A stretch of DNA of 64,000 nucleotides, taken from Desulfuromonadales bacterium. Lineage in GTDB: Bacteria; Desulfobacterota; Desulfuromonadia; Geobacterales; Pseudopelobacteraceae. Numbering within the stretch: the stretch's first letter is position 1; each line of letters starts with the position of its first letter. Made by a program: the position numbers and the translations under genes. This document shows, one piece after another, positions 1 through 6,641 of the stretch. Below the pieces are notes generated by a model. It was not told the DNA's origin and searched no databases. It saw only the letters and a program-made list of their open reading frames with translations. The DNA is taken from assembly GCA_013349325.1 (NCBI GenBank), contig DUZX01000007.1:1-64000 (forward strand). Direction: 5' to 3'.

Positions 1-71
1 GTAACCAGAGTCAAAATCAGAGATAAAAATCCAAATAGCAGCAGTGCAGACGCGGTTTAGTTCAACAACAG

Positions 72-110
72 TTTATGCGGTGGTTCCGCTGACGCTACAC
101 ACCGCATAAA
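72..110. repeat. Inverted repeat upstream of integrase
   Basis: Two perfect 11-bp arms (TTTATGCGGTG at 72-82 and its complement at 100-110) enclose a 17-nt loop, about 60 bp before the integrase start. There is no T-run, so it does not look like a terminator. It could be a recombinase or regulator binding site, or part of an attachment region; that role is inferred from position only. Confidence 0.45.
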
Positions 111-168
111 CTCTTAAATCGTTGTACTCTTTTGACAGTTGCTATCAGTCACTGACAAGGGGGGAGTT

Positions 169-1236
169 ATGGCAAGCATAACCAAGTATGACGGCGCGAA
201 GGGAATCACCTACAAAGCGACTATCCGAATGAAAGGCTACCCGACACAAACAGCGACCTTCAAGCGCAAGACCGATGCCGACCGCTGGGCGAAGGAAGTT
301 GAAACAGCCATACACCACGGCAAGCACTTTGAAACGATCAAGGCCAAGAAGCATACGGCAGCGGAATTGATTGATAAGTACATTAAGGAAGAACTACCCA
401 AAAAACCAAAGACCGCAGAAGGGCAAAAACCGCAACTCGAATGGTGGAAAAATGAAATCGGTGTGCGAACACTGGCGGATGTCACCCCGGAACTGATTGA
501 TGAATGTAAAAAGAAGCTGTTAGAACAAAAGACGTACAAAGGTACGAATATGTCCGGTTCCACGGTCAACAGGTATCTGGCGGCATTGTCACACGTATTC
601 ACGCGAGCGGTTAAAACATGGCGGTGGATTGACAAAACGCCCTTTACACAAATCGAGAAGGAAACCGAGCCGAAAGGAAGAGTGCGTTATCTGTCTGATG
701 ATGAAAGAAACCGTCTACTTGACGCTTGCAAGTCCAGCGATAACAAGCACCTTTACCTGATTGTGCTGCTGGCAATCGCTACAGGCGCGCGAAAAAATGA
801 GATCATGGGGCTTTCTTGGGAGAATGTTTCTTTCGACCTCAAAAGAATTATTCTGATTGACACCAAAAACGGCGATACAAGAGCAGTTCCCCTTGCCGGT
901 GAAGCCTTCAAACTACTCAAAGAGCATTCCAAGGTACGCCGGATCGATACCCCGCTTGTATTCCCCAGGCCCGGAGCAAAAGGAAAAGAAGAGTCAATGG
1001 CAATCCGTAGAGCATGGGATAATGCCATTGTTACCGCCAAGATAGATAACTTCCGTTTCCACGATCTGCGGCATTCGTGCGCTTCATATTTGGCTATGAA
1101 CGGCGCAAGCATGGCAGAAATTGCCGCAGTACTCGGTCACCGGACGCTTGAAATGGCGAAGCGTTACGCCCACATTTCAGAACAACACACCCTGTCAGTT
1201 ATCGAAAAAATGAATCAGAAGATTTTCGGAGCGTAA
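169..1236 (+). CDS. Phage-type tyrosine recombinase/integrase
   Basis: Site-specific recombinase that would cut and rejoin DNA through a covalent phosphotyrosine. The start at 169 is chosen because a strong AAGGGGGGAG ribosome site lies at 157-166; an earlier in-frame start at 139 lacks one. From this start the protein has 355 residues, a normal size. The catalytic set is visible: Arg208 in TGARKNE, the Lys region TKNGDTRAVPL, His298-x-x-Arg301 in FHDLRH, His324 in LGHRT and Tyr333 in KRYAHIS. The N-terminal ~60 residues resemble an arm-DNA binding domain and residues ~65-165 a core-binding SAM-like domain. It sits at the edge of the accessory region and probably mobilised part of it. A role as an invertase acting on the neighbouring hsdS is possible but unsupported by visible inverted repeats there. 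Confidence 0.93.
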   Translation: MASITKYDGAKGITYKATIRMKGYPTQTATFKRKTDADRWAKEVETAIHHGKHFETIKAKKHTAAELIDKYIKEELPKKPKTAEGQKPQLEWWKNEIGVRTLADVTPELIDECKKKLLEQKTYKGTNMSGSTVNRYLAALSHVFTRAVKTWRWIDKTPFTQIEKETEPKGRVRYLSDDERNRLLDACKSSDNKHLYLIVLLAIATGARKNEIMGLSWENVSFDLKRIILIDTKNGDTRAVPLAGEAFKLLKEHSKVRRIDTPLVFPRPGAKGKEESMAIRRAWDNAIVTAKIDNFRFHDLRHSCASYLAMNGASMAEIAAVLGHRTLEMAKRYAHISEQHTLSVIEKMNQKIFGA

Positions 1237-1239
1237 CCT

Positions 1240-1692
1240 ATGGAAAATACACAAGAAAAGCTGCAACACAGAATCGAGTGTTTAGAATACAAGTCGAAGT
1301 CACCAGAAGGCCGCGACGATATTGATGTACTTGCCTCTTTTTGTGAGAGTTACGCAGTAGGAGTGTCACCTGCATCATGGATTATGGCAAGGCTGAATGC
1401 AATTTTTGCGAAGTATTTGCATAAAAACATGAACTCGGAAAAGACAACGCTGGACGAACTTTTTAATATAACTCTGCATGATTTTGAAGATTTGCACCGG
1501 AAATCTATTTATAGCGATTTGTTTAGTTATATCGAAGCGTTACATTACTACTATCGTGTAACGTATGATGACGCATACACAATGGTTTTACAAAACTTTA
1601 CAATCAACGCCGCTATGAAATTCAAGAGTATTGGTATCTGTCCAGACGAAGAGGACTCGGAAAATAAGGAACACAGAGAATATATCGGGTAA
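1240..1692 (+). CDS. Hypothetical protein downstream of integrase
   Basis: A 150-residue protein starting 3 nt after the integrase stop, so almost certainly co-transcribed with it. I recognise no family. It is rich in charged and aromatic residues, has no signal peptide or membrane segment, and carries a mid-region with many Tyr/His (LHYYYRVTYDDAYTM). The coding frame is open throughout with AT-rich codons unlike the core genes to the right, consistent with transferred DNA. A role in integration or excision control is possible from position only. A hairpin follows its stop at once. Confidence 0.6.
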   Translation: MENTQEKLQHRIECLEYKSKSPEGRDDIDVLASFCESYAVGVSPASWIMARLNAIFAKYLHKNMNSEKTTLDELFNITLHDFEDLHRKSIYSDLFSYIEALHYYYRVTYDDAYTMVLQNFTINAAMKFKSIGICPDEEDSENKEHREYIG

Positions 1693-1715
1693 CCCCCTCC
1701 CGTCAAGGGAGGGGG
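1693..1715. terminator. Hairpin after the integrase operon
   Basis: A perfect 9-bp stem (CCCCCTCCC at 1693-1701, GGGAGGGGG at 1707-1715) with a 5-nt loop begins 1 nt after the stop of the 150-residue gene. No T-run follows, so it may be a weak or factor-assisted terminator, or an mRNA-protecting stem. Confidence 0.5.
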
Positions 1716-1768
1716 AACAGTTTGTTGCCGGTGATTCTGTTTCTGCTTGTTGATGCGGAGGTGTTGGC

Positions 1769-3088
1769 GTGAGTGGGACTCTTCCGCAAGGCTGGGCGTT
1801 GGCTACTCTCGGAGAGGTCGCTAACTACGGCAAAACAATAAAGGTCGAGCCTTCTGAGATAAAGCCCAATGAGTGGGTTTTGGAGCTGGAGGACATAGAG
1901 AAGGACTCATCGAAGCTGCTTCAGAGGGTATTCAATTCAGATCGCCAGTCGAAAAGTGCTAAAAATCGATTTTTCAAAGGTGACGCACTTTACGGAAAAC
2001 TCAGGCCGTACCTCAATAAAGTCTTGATAGCTGATACAGATGGCGTTTGCACGACTGAAATCATTCCAATATCTGCTCCTGAAGGTGTGGACTCAAGATA
2101 CCTCTTTTATTCTCTTAAGCGCCCTGATTTTATTGATTATGTGTCAAGTATTAGTCACGGACTCAATATGCCAAGACTGGGAACACAGGCGGGAAAGGAA
2201 GCTGATTTTCCCCTCGCCCCTCTCAACGAACAAAAGCGCATTGCCGACAAGCTCGATCAACTGCTGGCTGCTGTTGATTCCTGCAAGACCCGCCTCGACA
2301 CCATTCCCGGCATCATAAAACGTTTTCGCCAGTCTGTGCTTGCTGCTGCCACCTCTGGGGAGTTGACGGCGGATTGGCGGGAAGATAATAAGAATCTGTT
2401 CGACTGGTCTGAGGTTGTACTTGAAGATGTGGCGGAAGGTTTTTCGTACGGGACCTCTGCAAAATCATCAAAAGAGGGAAAAATACCAGTTTTGAGGATG
2501 GGGAATATCCAGGATGGTAACCTTGACTGGGATGACCTTGTTTTTACATCAGACTCAACAGAAATAACCAAGTATGCACTTCGTACCGGAGACGTACTGT
2601 TCAACAGGACAAATAGCCCTGAACTTGTAGGTAAAACAGCTGTCTATAAGGGTGAGAAACAAGCAATATTTGCAGGCTATCTCATCCGAGTACGATGTTC
2701 AGAGAAGCTTTTGCCCGATTTCTTGAACTACTGCCTCAACAGCCCTGATGGTAAGACATATTGCTGGCAGGTGAAAACTGATGGTGTGAGCCAGTCAAAC
2801 ATCAATGCAAAGAAGCTGGCTGCGTTTCCGTTTCACCTTCCGCCGGTAAACGAACAACACGAAATTGTCCGCCGCGTCGAATCCCTCTTTGCTGTCGCCG
2901 ACCGCCTTGAAGCCCGCTACCAAACAGCCCGTACCCATGTCCATCAACTGACTTCGTCACTGCTAGCCAAAGCCTTTCGCGGTGAACTGGTGCCGCAAGA
3001 CCCGAATGATGAGCCGGCGGAGAAACTGCTGGAGCGGATACGGTCTATGCAGACGGCAAAACCGGGGAAACGTGGTAAAGCGAAATGA
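1769..3088 (+). CDS. hsdS: Orphan type I restriction-modification specificity subunit (HsdS)
   Basis: DNA-recognition subunit of a type I methyltransferase/restriction complex. It has 439 residues, full length for the family. It shows two target-recognition domains (about 1-155 and 215-365), each followed by a long helical conserved region. The family's LNEQKRIADKLDQLL and VNEQHEIVRRVESLF motifs end the recognition domains, and the tail QDPNDEPAEKLLERI is typical. The start is GTG at 1769 with CGGAGG at 1756-1761. No hsdM or hsdR lies next to it; the only hsdM in the window is 33 kb away with its own hsdS. It could lend specificity to that methyltransferase in trans, or be a relic of a lost system. 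The two HsdS proteins do not look closely similar. Confidence 0.92.
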   Translation: MSGTLPQGWALATLGEVANYGKTIKVEPSEIKPNEWVLELEDIEKDSSKLLQRVFNSDRQSKSAKNRFFKGDALYGKLRPYLNKVLIADTDGVCTTEIIPISAPEGVDSRYLFYSLKRPDFIDYVSSISHGLNMPRLGTQAGKEADFPLAPLNEQKRIADKLDQLLAAVDSCKTRLDTIPGIIKRFRQSVLAAATSGELTADWREDNKNLFDWSEVVLEDVAEGFSYGTSAKSSKEGKIPVLRMGNIQDGNLDWDDLVFTSDSTEITKYALRTGDVLFNRTNSPELVGKTAVYKGEKQAIFAGYLIRVRCSEKLLPDFLNYCLNSPDGKTYCWQVKTDGVSQSNINAKKLAAFPFHLPPVNEQHEIVRRVESLFAVADRLEARYQTARTHVHQLTSSLLAKAFRGELVPQDPNDEPAEKLLERIRSMQTAKPGKRGKAK

Positions 3089-3092
3089 TCTC

Positions 3093-3190
3093 GTAGGGGC
3101 GACCCGCTGGGTCGCCCTCCCAGCTGCGTCCGGTGCAACGGGCAACAATGGTGGATATGGCAACAGGGCGACCCAGCGGGTCGCCCCTAC
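3093..3190. repeat. Inverted pair of REP-like palindromes
   Basis: A 25-bp unit (3093-3117) containing the palindrome GGGCGACCC-GCT-GGGTCGCCC recurs as an exact reverse complement at 3166-3190, separated by 48 bp. Each unit folds on itself and the pair can also pair together, a BIME-like arrangement. It fills the gap between hsdS and the DUF1016 remnant and is probably one copy of a dispersed genomic repeat. Confidence 0.75.
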
Positions 3191-3208
3191 TGTGATGGAG
3201 ACTACGCA

Positions 3209-4069
3209 ATGAAAAGGAAATCCTTAACCTCAAGCACTCCTGAAACGTCAACCGAACGCAAGCAACGGGGTGGTGTTGACAGGACGGTTATGTTTCCAGT
3301 CGCGCCAGCGGCTCGTGAACTTCCGCCTGATTATGCTGCATGGCTTGGAGATTTGAAGCAGAAGATACGCACTGAACGGCTGCGGGTGGTGCTGGCAAGT
3401 AATGCGGCAATGGTGCTGCTGTATTGGGAAATCGGCCAAAGTGTCCTTGAAAAACAGACATTACAAGGATGGGGGGCGAAGATCATAGATCGGCTGGCGG
3501 TTGACTTGCGCGAGGCCTTTCCCGAGATGAAGGGGTTTTCACCGAGAAATATCAAGTATATGCGGGCCTTTGCCGCTGCCTGGCCGGATCGTGAAATTGT
3601 GCAAGCGCCGCTTGCACAATTGACCTGGTACCACAACATTGCCTTGCTGGAGAAACTGAAGACGGCTGAAGAGCGCCTCTGGTATGCGGGTAAAACCCTC
3701 GAACATGGCTGGTCGCGCAATATTCTTGCAATTCAGATAGAGGGGCATGCGCAGCAACGGTTTGGCAGGGCTCAGAATAACTTTCCCGCAACCCTGCCAC
3801 CGCCAAATTCCGATATGGCGGTACAGATTTTCAAAGACCCCTACCTGTTTGATTTTCTGGGAACCGATGCACCACGCCTGGAAGCCGAGCTGGAGCGCGG
3901 CCTGATGAAGCATATCCAGAAATTTCTGTTGGAACTCGGACATACACCAGCACCGATTCAAAGCTGCTCGACTGCCGGTTGCAACTTAACCTGGACCCGG
4001 CCGGTCTCTCTACCTCTATCAACCTCATCCTGCCGAAGACTGGTTAGCGGTGCGCATCAAGACATATAG
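3209..4069 (+). pseudogene. DUF1016/YhcG-type nuclease gene, C-terminally truncated
   Basis: The N-terminal ~245 residues match the DUF1016 family (YhcG-like): PPDYAAWLGDLK, YWEIGQSVLEKQ, SPRNIKYMRAFA, LTWYHNIALLEKLK, DPYLFDFLGT and LMKHIQKFLLELG. In intact relatives this leads straight into a PDDEXK nuclease core of roughly 130-150 residues. Here the homology stops after KFLLELG, near base 3943, and about 40 unrelated residues follow before the stop. The catalytic half is therefore missing. The first ~27 residues before FPVAPAAREL look like an extension. The break lies close to the group II intron fragment, so one deletion may have removed both the nuclease domain and most of the intron. Family members are common accessories of type I R-M loci, fitting the orphan hsdS upstream. 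Confidence 0.82.
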
Positions 4070-4104
4070 TTTCAGTTGGCATCAGATCCTGTTTTTTCTG
4101 GTTA

Positions 4105-4302
4105 ATTGAATGGACTATTCACTCACAGGCTGCGAACTGTCAATCGGCTTCCTTCAGATACCGGGTCGCCCCGGACACCCTTGCCGTTCGGCTAACGGTT
4201 CCCACCATCAGGGTCCGTAGAGGACTTTCACCTCCAAGTCACAAATCAGCCACCATAGCTGATTCGATGGGGCTTACGCCCCACGCACCCTGCCGGGCGC
4301 AC
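4105..4302 (-). mobile_element. 5' fragment of a group IIC intron (domain I)
   Basis: Read on the minus strand from 4302, the sequence begins GTGCGCCCGGCAGGGTGCG, the bacterial group II 5' end. It continues with group IIC domain I blocks: GGTGAAAGTCCTC, GGGAACCGTTAGCC, GGCAAGGGTGTCC and ATCTGAAGGAAGC. These match, in order, my memory of the Oceanobacillus group IIC intron. Recognisable intron ends near 4105. No reverse transcriptase ORF and no domain V/VI are present before the DUF1016 remnant, so it is a dead 5' fragment. The intron starts 10 nt after a terminator hairpin stem on the same strand, exactly the insertion preference known for group IIC introns. Confidence 0.78.
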
Positions 4303-4307
4303 AACGT

Positions 4308-4340
4308 AAAAAGGGCCGAAACTTCAAGAAGTTCCGGCCC
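4308..4340 (-). terminator. Intrinsic terminator used as intron target
   Basis: On the minus strand, GGGCCG-GAACTTC pairs with GAAGTTT-CGGCCC (one A/C mismatch, 2-nt loop) and is followed by TTTTTACGTT and then the intron 5' end. It lies ~315 bp downstream of prfH and could end transcription of the rtcB-prfH unit, although it may have belonged to a gene since lost. Confidence 0.75.
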
Positions 4341-4655
4341 AAAGTTTACAACTATAAAACAGGTCTTCGTTAACTTCTTTAAGTATACCAAAATAATGCA
4401 AAGTGTGCGTGTTAGTAAATGATCTTGGCAATTTGTGTGATGTGTGTCGATAAATTAAAGCTGCTTTTGTAAAGATTATGGTAAATCAGCCTCCATTTCG
4501 ACTGTAAAAGTTTACATTTTTTCGAGCTCGATGATTTCAGCGTATCATCATCTTCGTTTTGCTTGGTAAAAAGCATCTGCTTCGATGATAAGCTCTTGTT
4601 TTTAATATGTTTTGCGTCAAAATAAATAACACCAGCCGAGTACCGGGAATGGTCT
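4341..4655. other. Gene-free AT-rich stretch
   Basis: With the intron fragment and terminator, 4070-4655 is a ~590-bp gene-free gap. This AT-rich part has no credible ORF. It contains a palindrome TGTAAA-AG-TTTACA at 4503-4516, an operator-like shape. It also has AAGTTTACATTTTTTCGAG at 4508-4526, which recurs with two fewer T at 11438-11454. Nothing else is recognised. Confidence 0.5.
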
Positions 4656-5279
4656 CTATTTCAAAAGAAAGTCTTTCCCTTTATAGACCCGTACCGGATT
4701 ACCGCGAACCAGTTCATTATGTGCATCCCAACGCTGCTTCTGGACTTTTGCCATCTGGCGCTGCCTGTGTCTGGCAACCAGTATTGAAAGCCGCTCCAGG
4801 GCACGTTTCCGGTTTGCGTTTTGGGATCGAACATCCCGGCCCATTGCGATGAGGCCGGTGGGAATATGCACCACGCGCACGGCTGATTCAGTGGTGTTAA
4901 CATGTTGCCCGCCGGGACCGCCGGCTTTCATGGTTTCAATGCGGAGATCCAGCTCGGAGAGGGGTACTGATTCAGGCATCGGCAATTGCTGGGTACCCAC
5001 AAACCAGTTCTTTCGTTTGTGGTCGGGACGGAAAGGCGAATTGCCGATCCACTGGATGGTCCCCTCGTAGCTGGCGACAAAACCTTCCGCACCTTCACCG
5101 TCCAGATGGATGAGTGCCGAGAGAAGCGTTTCCTTTTCCCCACCGGCTTCTGTCTCAATAATTTCGGCTTGCAAGCGCTGCTTTCGAGCTTCAGCGATGA
5201 GCGACTCCGCCAACCGGGCAACTACCCAGCAGCACTCCACCGGTCCGCGACCAGAGGTTATCTGGAGAAGTATGGACAC
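4656..5279 (-). CDS. prfH: Peptide chain release factor homolog PrfH
   Basis: Release-factor-like protein of 207 residues carrying the catalytic GGPGGQ loop (residues 120-125), with Gln125 the hydrolysis-promoting residue. It lacks the stop-codon recognition domain of RF1/RF2, as PrfH does. Published work on PrfH and its partner RtcB shows PrfH releasing peptides from ribosomes whose 16S decoding centre was cleaved by ribotoxins, after which RtcB religates the rRNA. The start is GTG at 5279, overlapping the rtcB stop (TAGTG), so translation is coupled. The reading frame is intact with the normal tail RVYKGKDFL. Its partner gene upstream carries a frameshift, so this PrfH may work alone here. 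Confidence 0.93.
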   Translation of the reverse strand: MSILLQITSGRGPVECCWVVARLAESLIAEARKQRLQAEIIETEAGGEKETLLSALIHLDGEGAEGFVASYEGTIQWIGNSPFRPDHKRKNWFVGTQQLPMPESVPLSELDLRIETMKAGGPGGQHVNTTESAVRVVHIPTGLIAMGRDVRSQNANRKRALERLSILVARHRQRQMAKVQKQRWDAHNELVRGNPVRVYKGKDFLLK

Positions 5280-6396
5280 TATTTTTGCCTCACTTTGTAC
5301 GTCAGAACCGGCTCAAAGACCGCTACCACACTGATCAGGCCAAATGAGACCATATCTCCGATTACACCCGTAATATCTTTGTACGCCTGGGGTGCCTCTT
5401 CGTAGAGAAGATCCTTGTCTTCGCAGATAACGTAACTCCCCATCCTGGTTTTCCTCATCGAGTCGGCAGAATAATTTTCCCGGAGCCGTCCTTCACATTC
5501 GGAACGGTTCCACTTCCGTCCGGCACCATGGGCAACTGACCAGAGATTGGCGGACTGGTCACCGGTTGGTTTGACCAGATAGCTGCACGCCCCTCTTGAG
5601 CCGGGTATTACGATGAGTGGCTGATTTGAGGGAGCAGCACCTTTGCGGTGAAGGTAGGCTGCCTTCCCATTGATGGTCACATTTGTGATGGAGTTGTGCG
5701 CCAGATCAGTAATCAGTCGATATTCGCCGCCAAGCTGTTCCGCAACGCGATGGGCGATCAATCCACGGTTGGCCGTTGCCCAGTTCATGGTTTCGTCGTG
5801 CCGGATCAGATAACGGTCGGCTTCGTCGCTACCTGCGGCAAGTCCTCCGTCCCGGTGAAGGTCAACATGGGAGCGAAGCAGCATCTCACCCAGTCCGCGG
5901 GAGCCTGAATGGACCAACAGGAACAGATTCTTTTCATCAAACCCCGAAGGGTAGAAGGAAGCTTCATCCGCAACATCTTTTATCCGCAGCAGTTCGGCAA
6001 AGTGATTTCCCAAACCGATGGTTCCGGCAGATGCTGTGAAGACATCAAGCGCCCACCGCTCCTGCAACCATGCAGCAGTATCACCATCCCATGGTCGTTC
6101 GAGGCCATTCAGTTTCTTCGCCCATTTCTCCGGTTTTGACTTGGCAGCACTCAAGTTGGTGGCAAACAGTGCCATACCGCAGCCGACATCGGAGCCAACC
6201 AGATAGGGGTAGAATATCCCTTCCGACAGCATGGCCGCACCGACCGGCCCCCCCTTGCCGGGTGGAGATCAGGAAACCCGGCAACGCGAACCATGCCGGG
6301 CAGTGTCGCCACCCGTTCAAGCTGGCGCACGGATTCCCCCTCGATCCAGGAGGATGGGGTGGTGAAGAGAGTGATGGATGCATTTTCTTGAGTCAT
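5279..6396 (-). pseudogene. rtcB: RtcB-type RNA ligase (RtcB2) with frameshift
   Basis: RtcB joins RNA 3'-phosphate or cyclic phosphate ends to 5'-OH ends with GTP and Mn2+. The gene would start at ATG 6396 (MTQENAS) and end at 5279, about 372 codons. The first ~48 codons, up to DLHPA, are in one frame; the rest, from PVGAAML, is in the next. The family motif HPGKGGPVGA is restored by adding one G within CCGGC (plus-strand 6257-6262). The rest is well kept: YLVGSDVGCGM with the metal Cys, GTIGLGNHF, VHSGSRGLG and the guanylated-His region SVAHGAGRKW. Either a true loss-of-function mutation or a sequencing error explains this. A downstream ATG at 6232 could start a shorter product missing the N-terminal active-site segment. 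Confidence 0.88.
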
Positions 6397-6473
6397 TGCC
6401 AGGTCCTTGACGGCAAAATATAGCGATTGCGATAATACCCGTATCTGTTGATAAGATCAAATACGCGAACCAT

Positions 6474-6641
6474 TTAGAAAATCTCGTCAAATTCAGCAGG
6501 ATTATTCAGAACTTTTACCAGGAAGTCATTATACTCGTCCATGCCGGTCTGTGAAAAGTTCTTGTTGACGGCGAAGCCAGGCCCGAAGCAGATGCAATCA
6601 TTGTTCGGGCTTGTCACCGGTAAAGATACCGATACTTTCAT
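6474..6641 (-). CDS. Small 55-residue protein coupled to the AAA gene
   Basis: A short ORF found by reading past the AAA gene. Its ATG (6641-6639) overlaps the AAA stop by four bases (ATGA), and it runs 55 codons to TAA at 6474. The product starts MKVSVSLPVTSPNNDCICFG and ends NNPAEFDEIF. It is acidic toward the C-terminus, has a Cys-x-Cys pair at residues 16/18, and lacks a signal peptide. I know no family; the segment YNDFLVKVLNNPAEF faintly recalls Nif11-type leader helices, which is only a resemblance. Tight coupling to a peptidase/unfoldase pair suggests a substrate, adaptor, inhibitor or signal peptide. The frame could also be chance, but the exact overlap and clean length argue for a gene. 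Confidence 0.6.
   Translation of the reverse strand: MKVSVSLPVTSPNNDCICFGPGFAVNKNFSQTGMDEYNDFLVKVLNNPAEFDEIF

Noticed and set aside
132-160. TTGACA at 132-137 as integrase promoter
   Set aside because: No acceptable -10 box at 16-18 bp spacing.
6240-6264. Programmed frameshift at the run of seven C in rtcB
   Set aside because: The HPGKG motif places the missing base in CCGGC, next to but outside the C run, so slippage on the run would not restore the motif.
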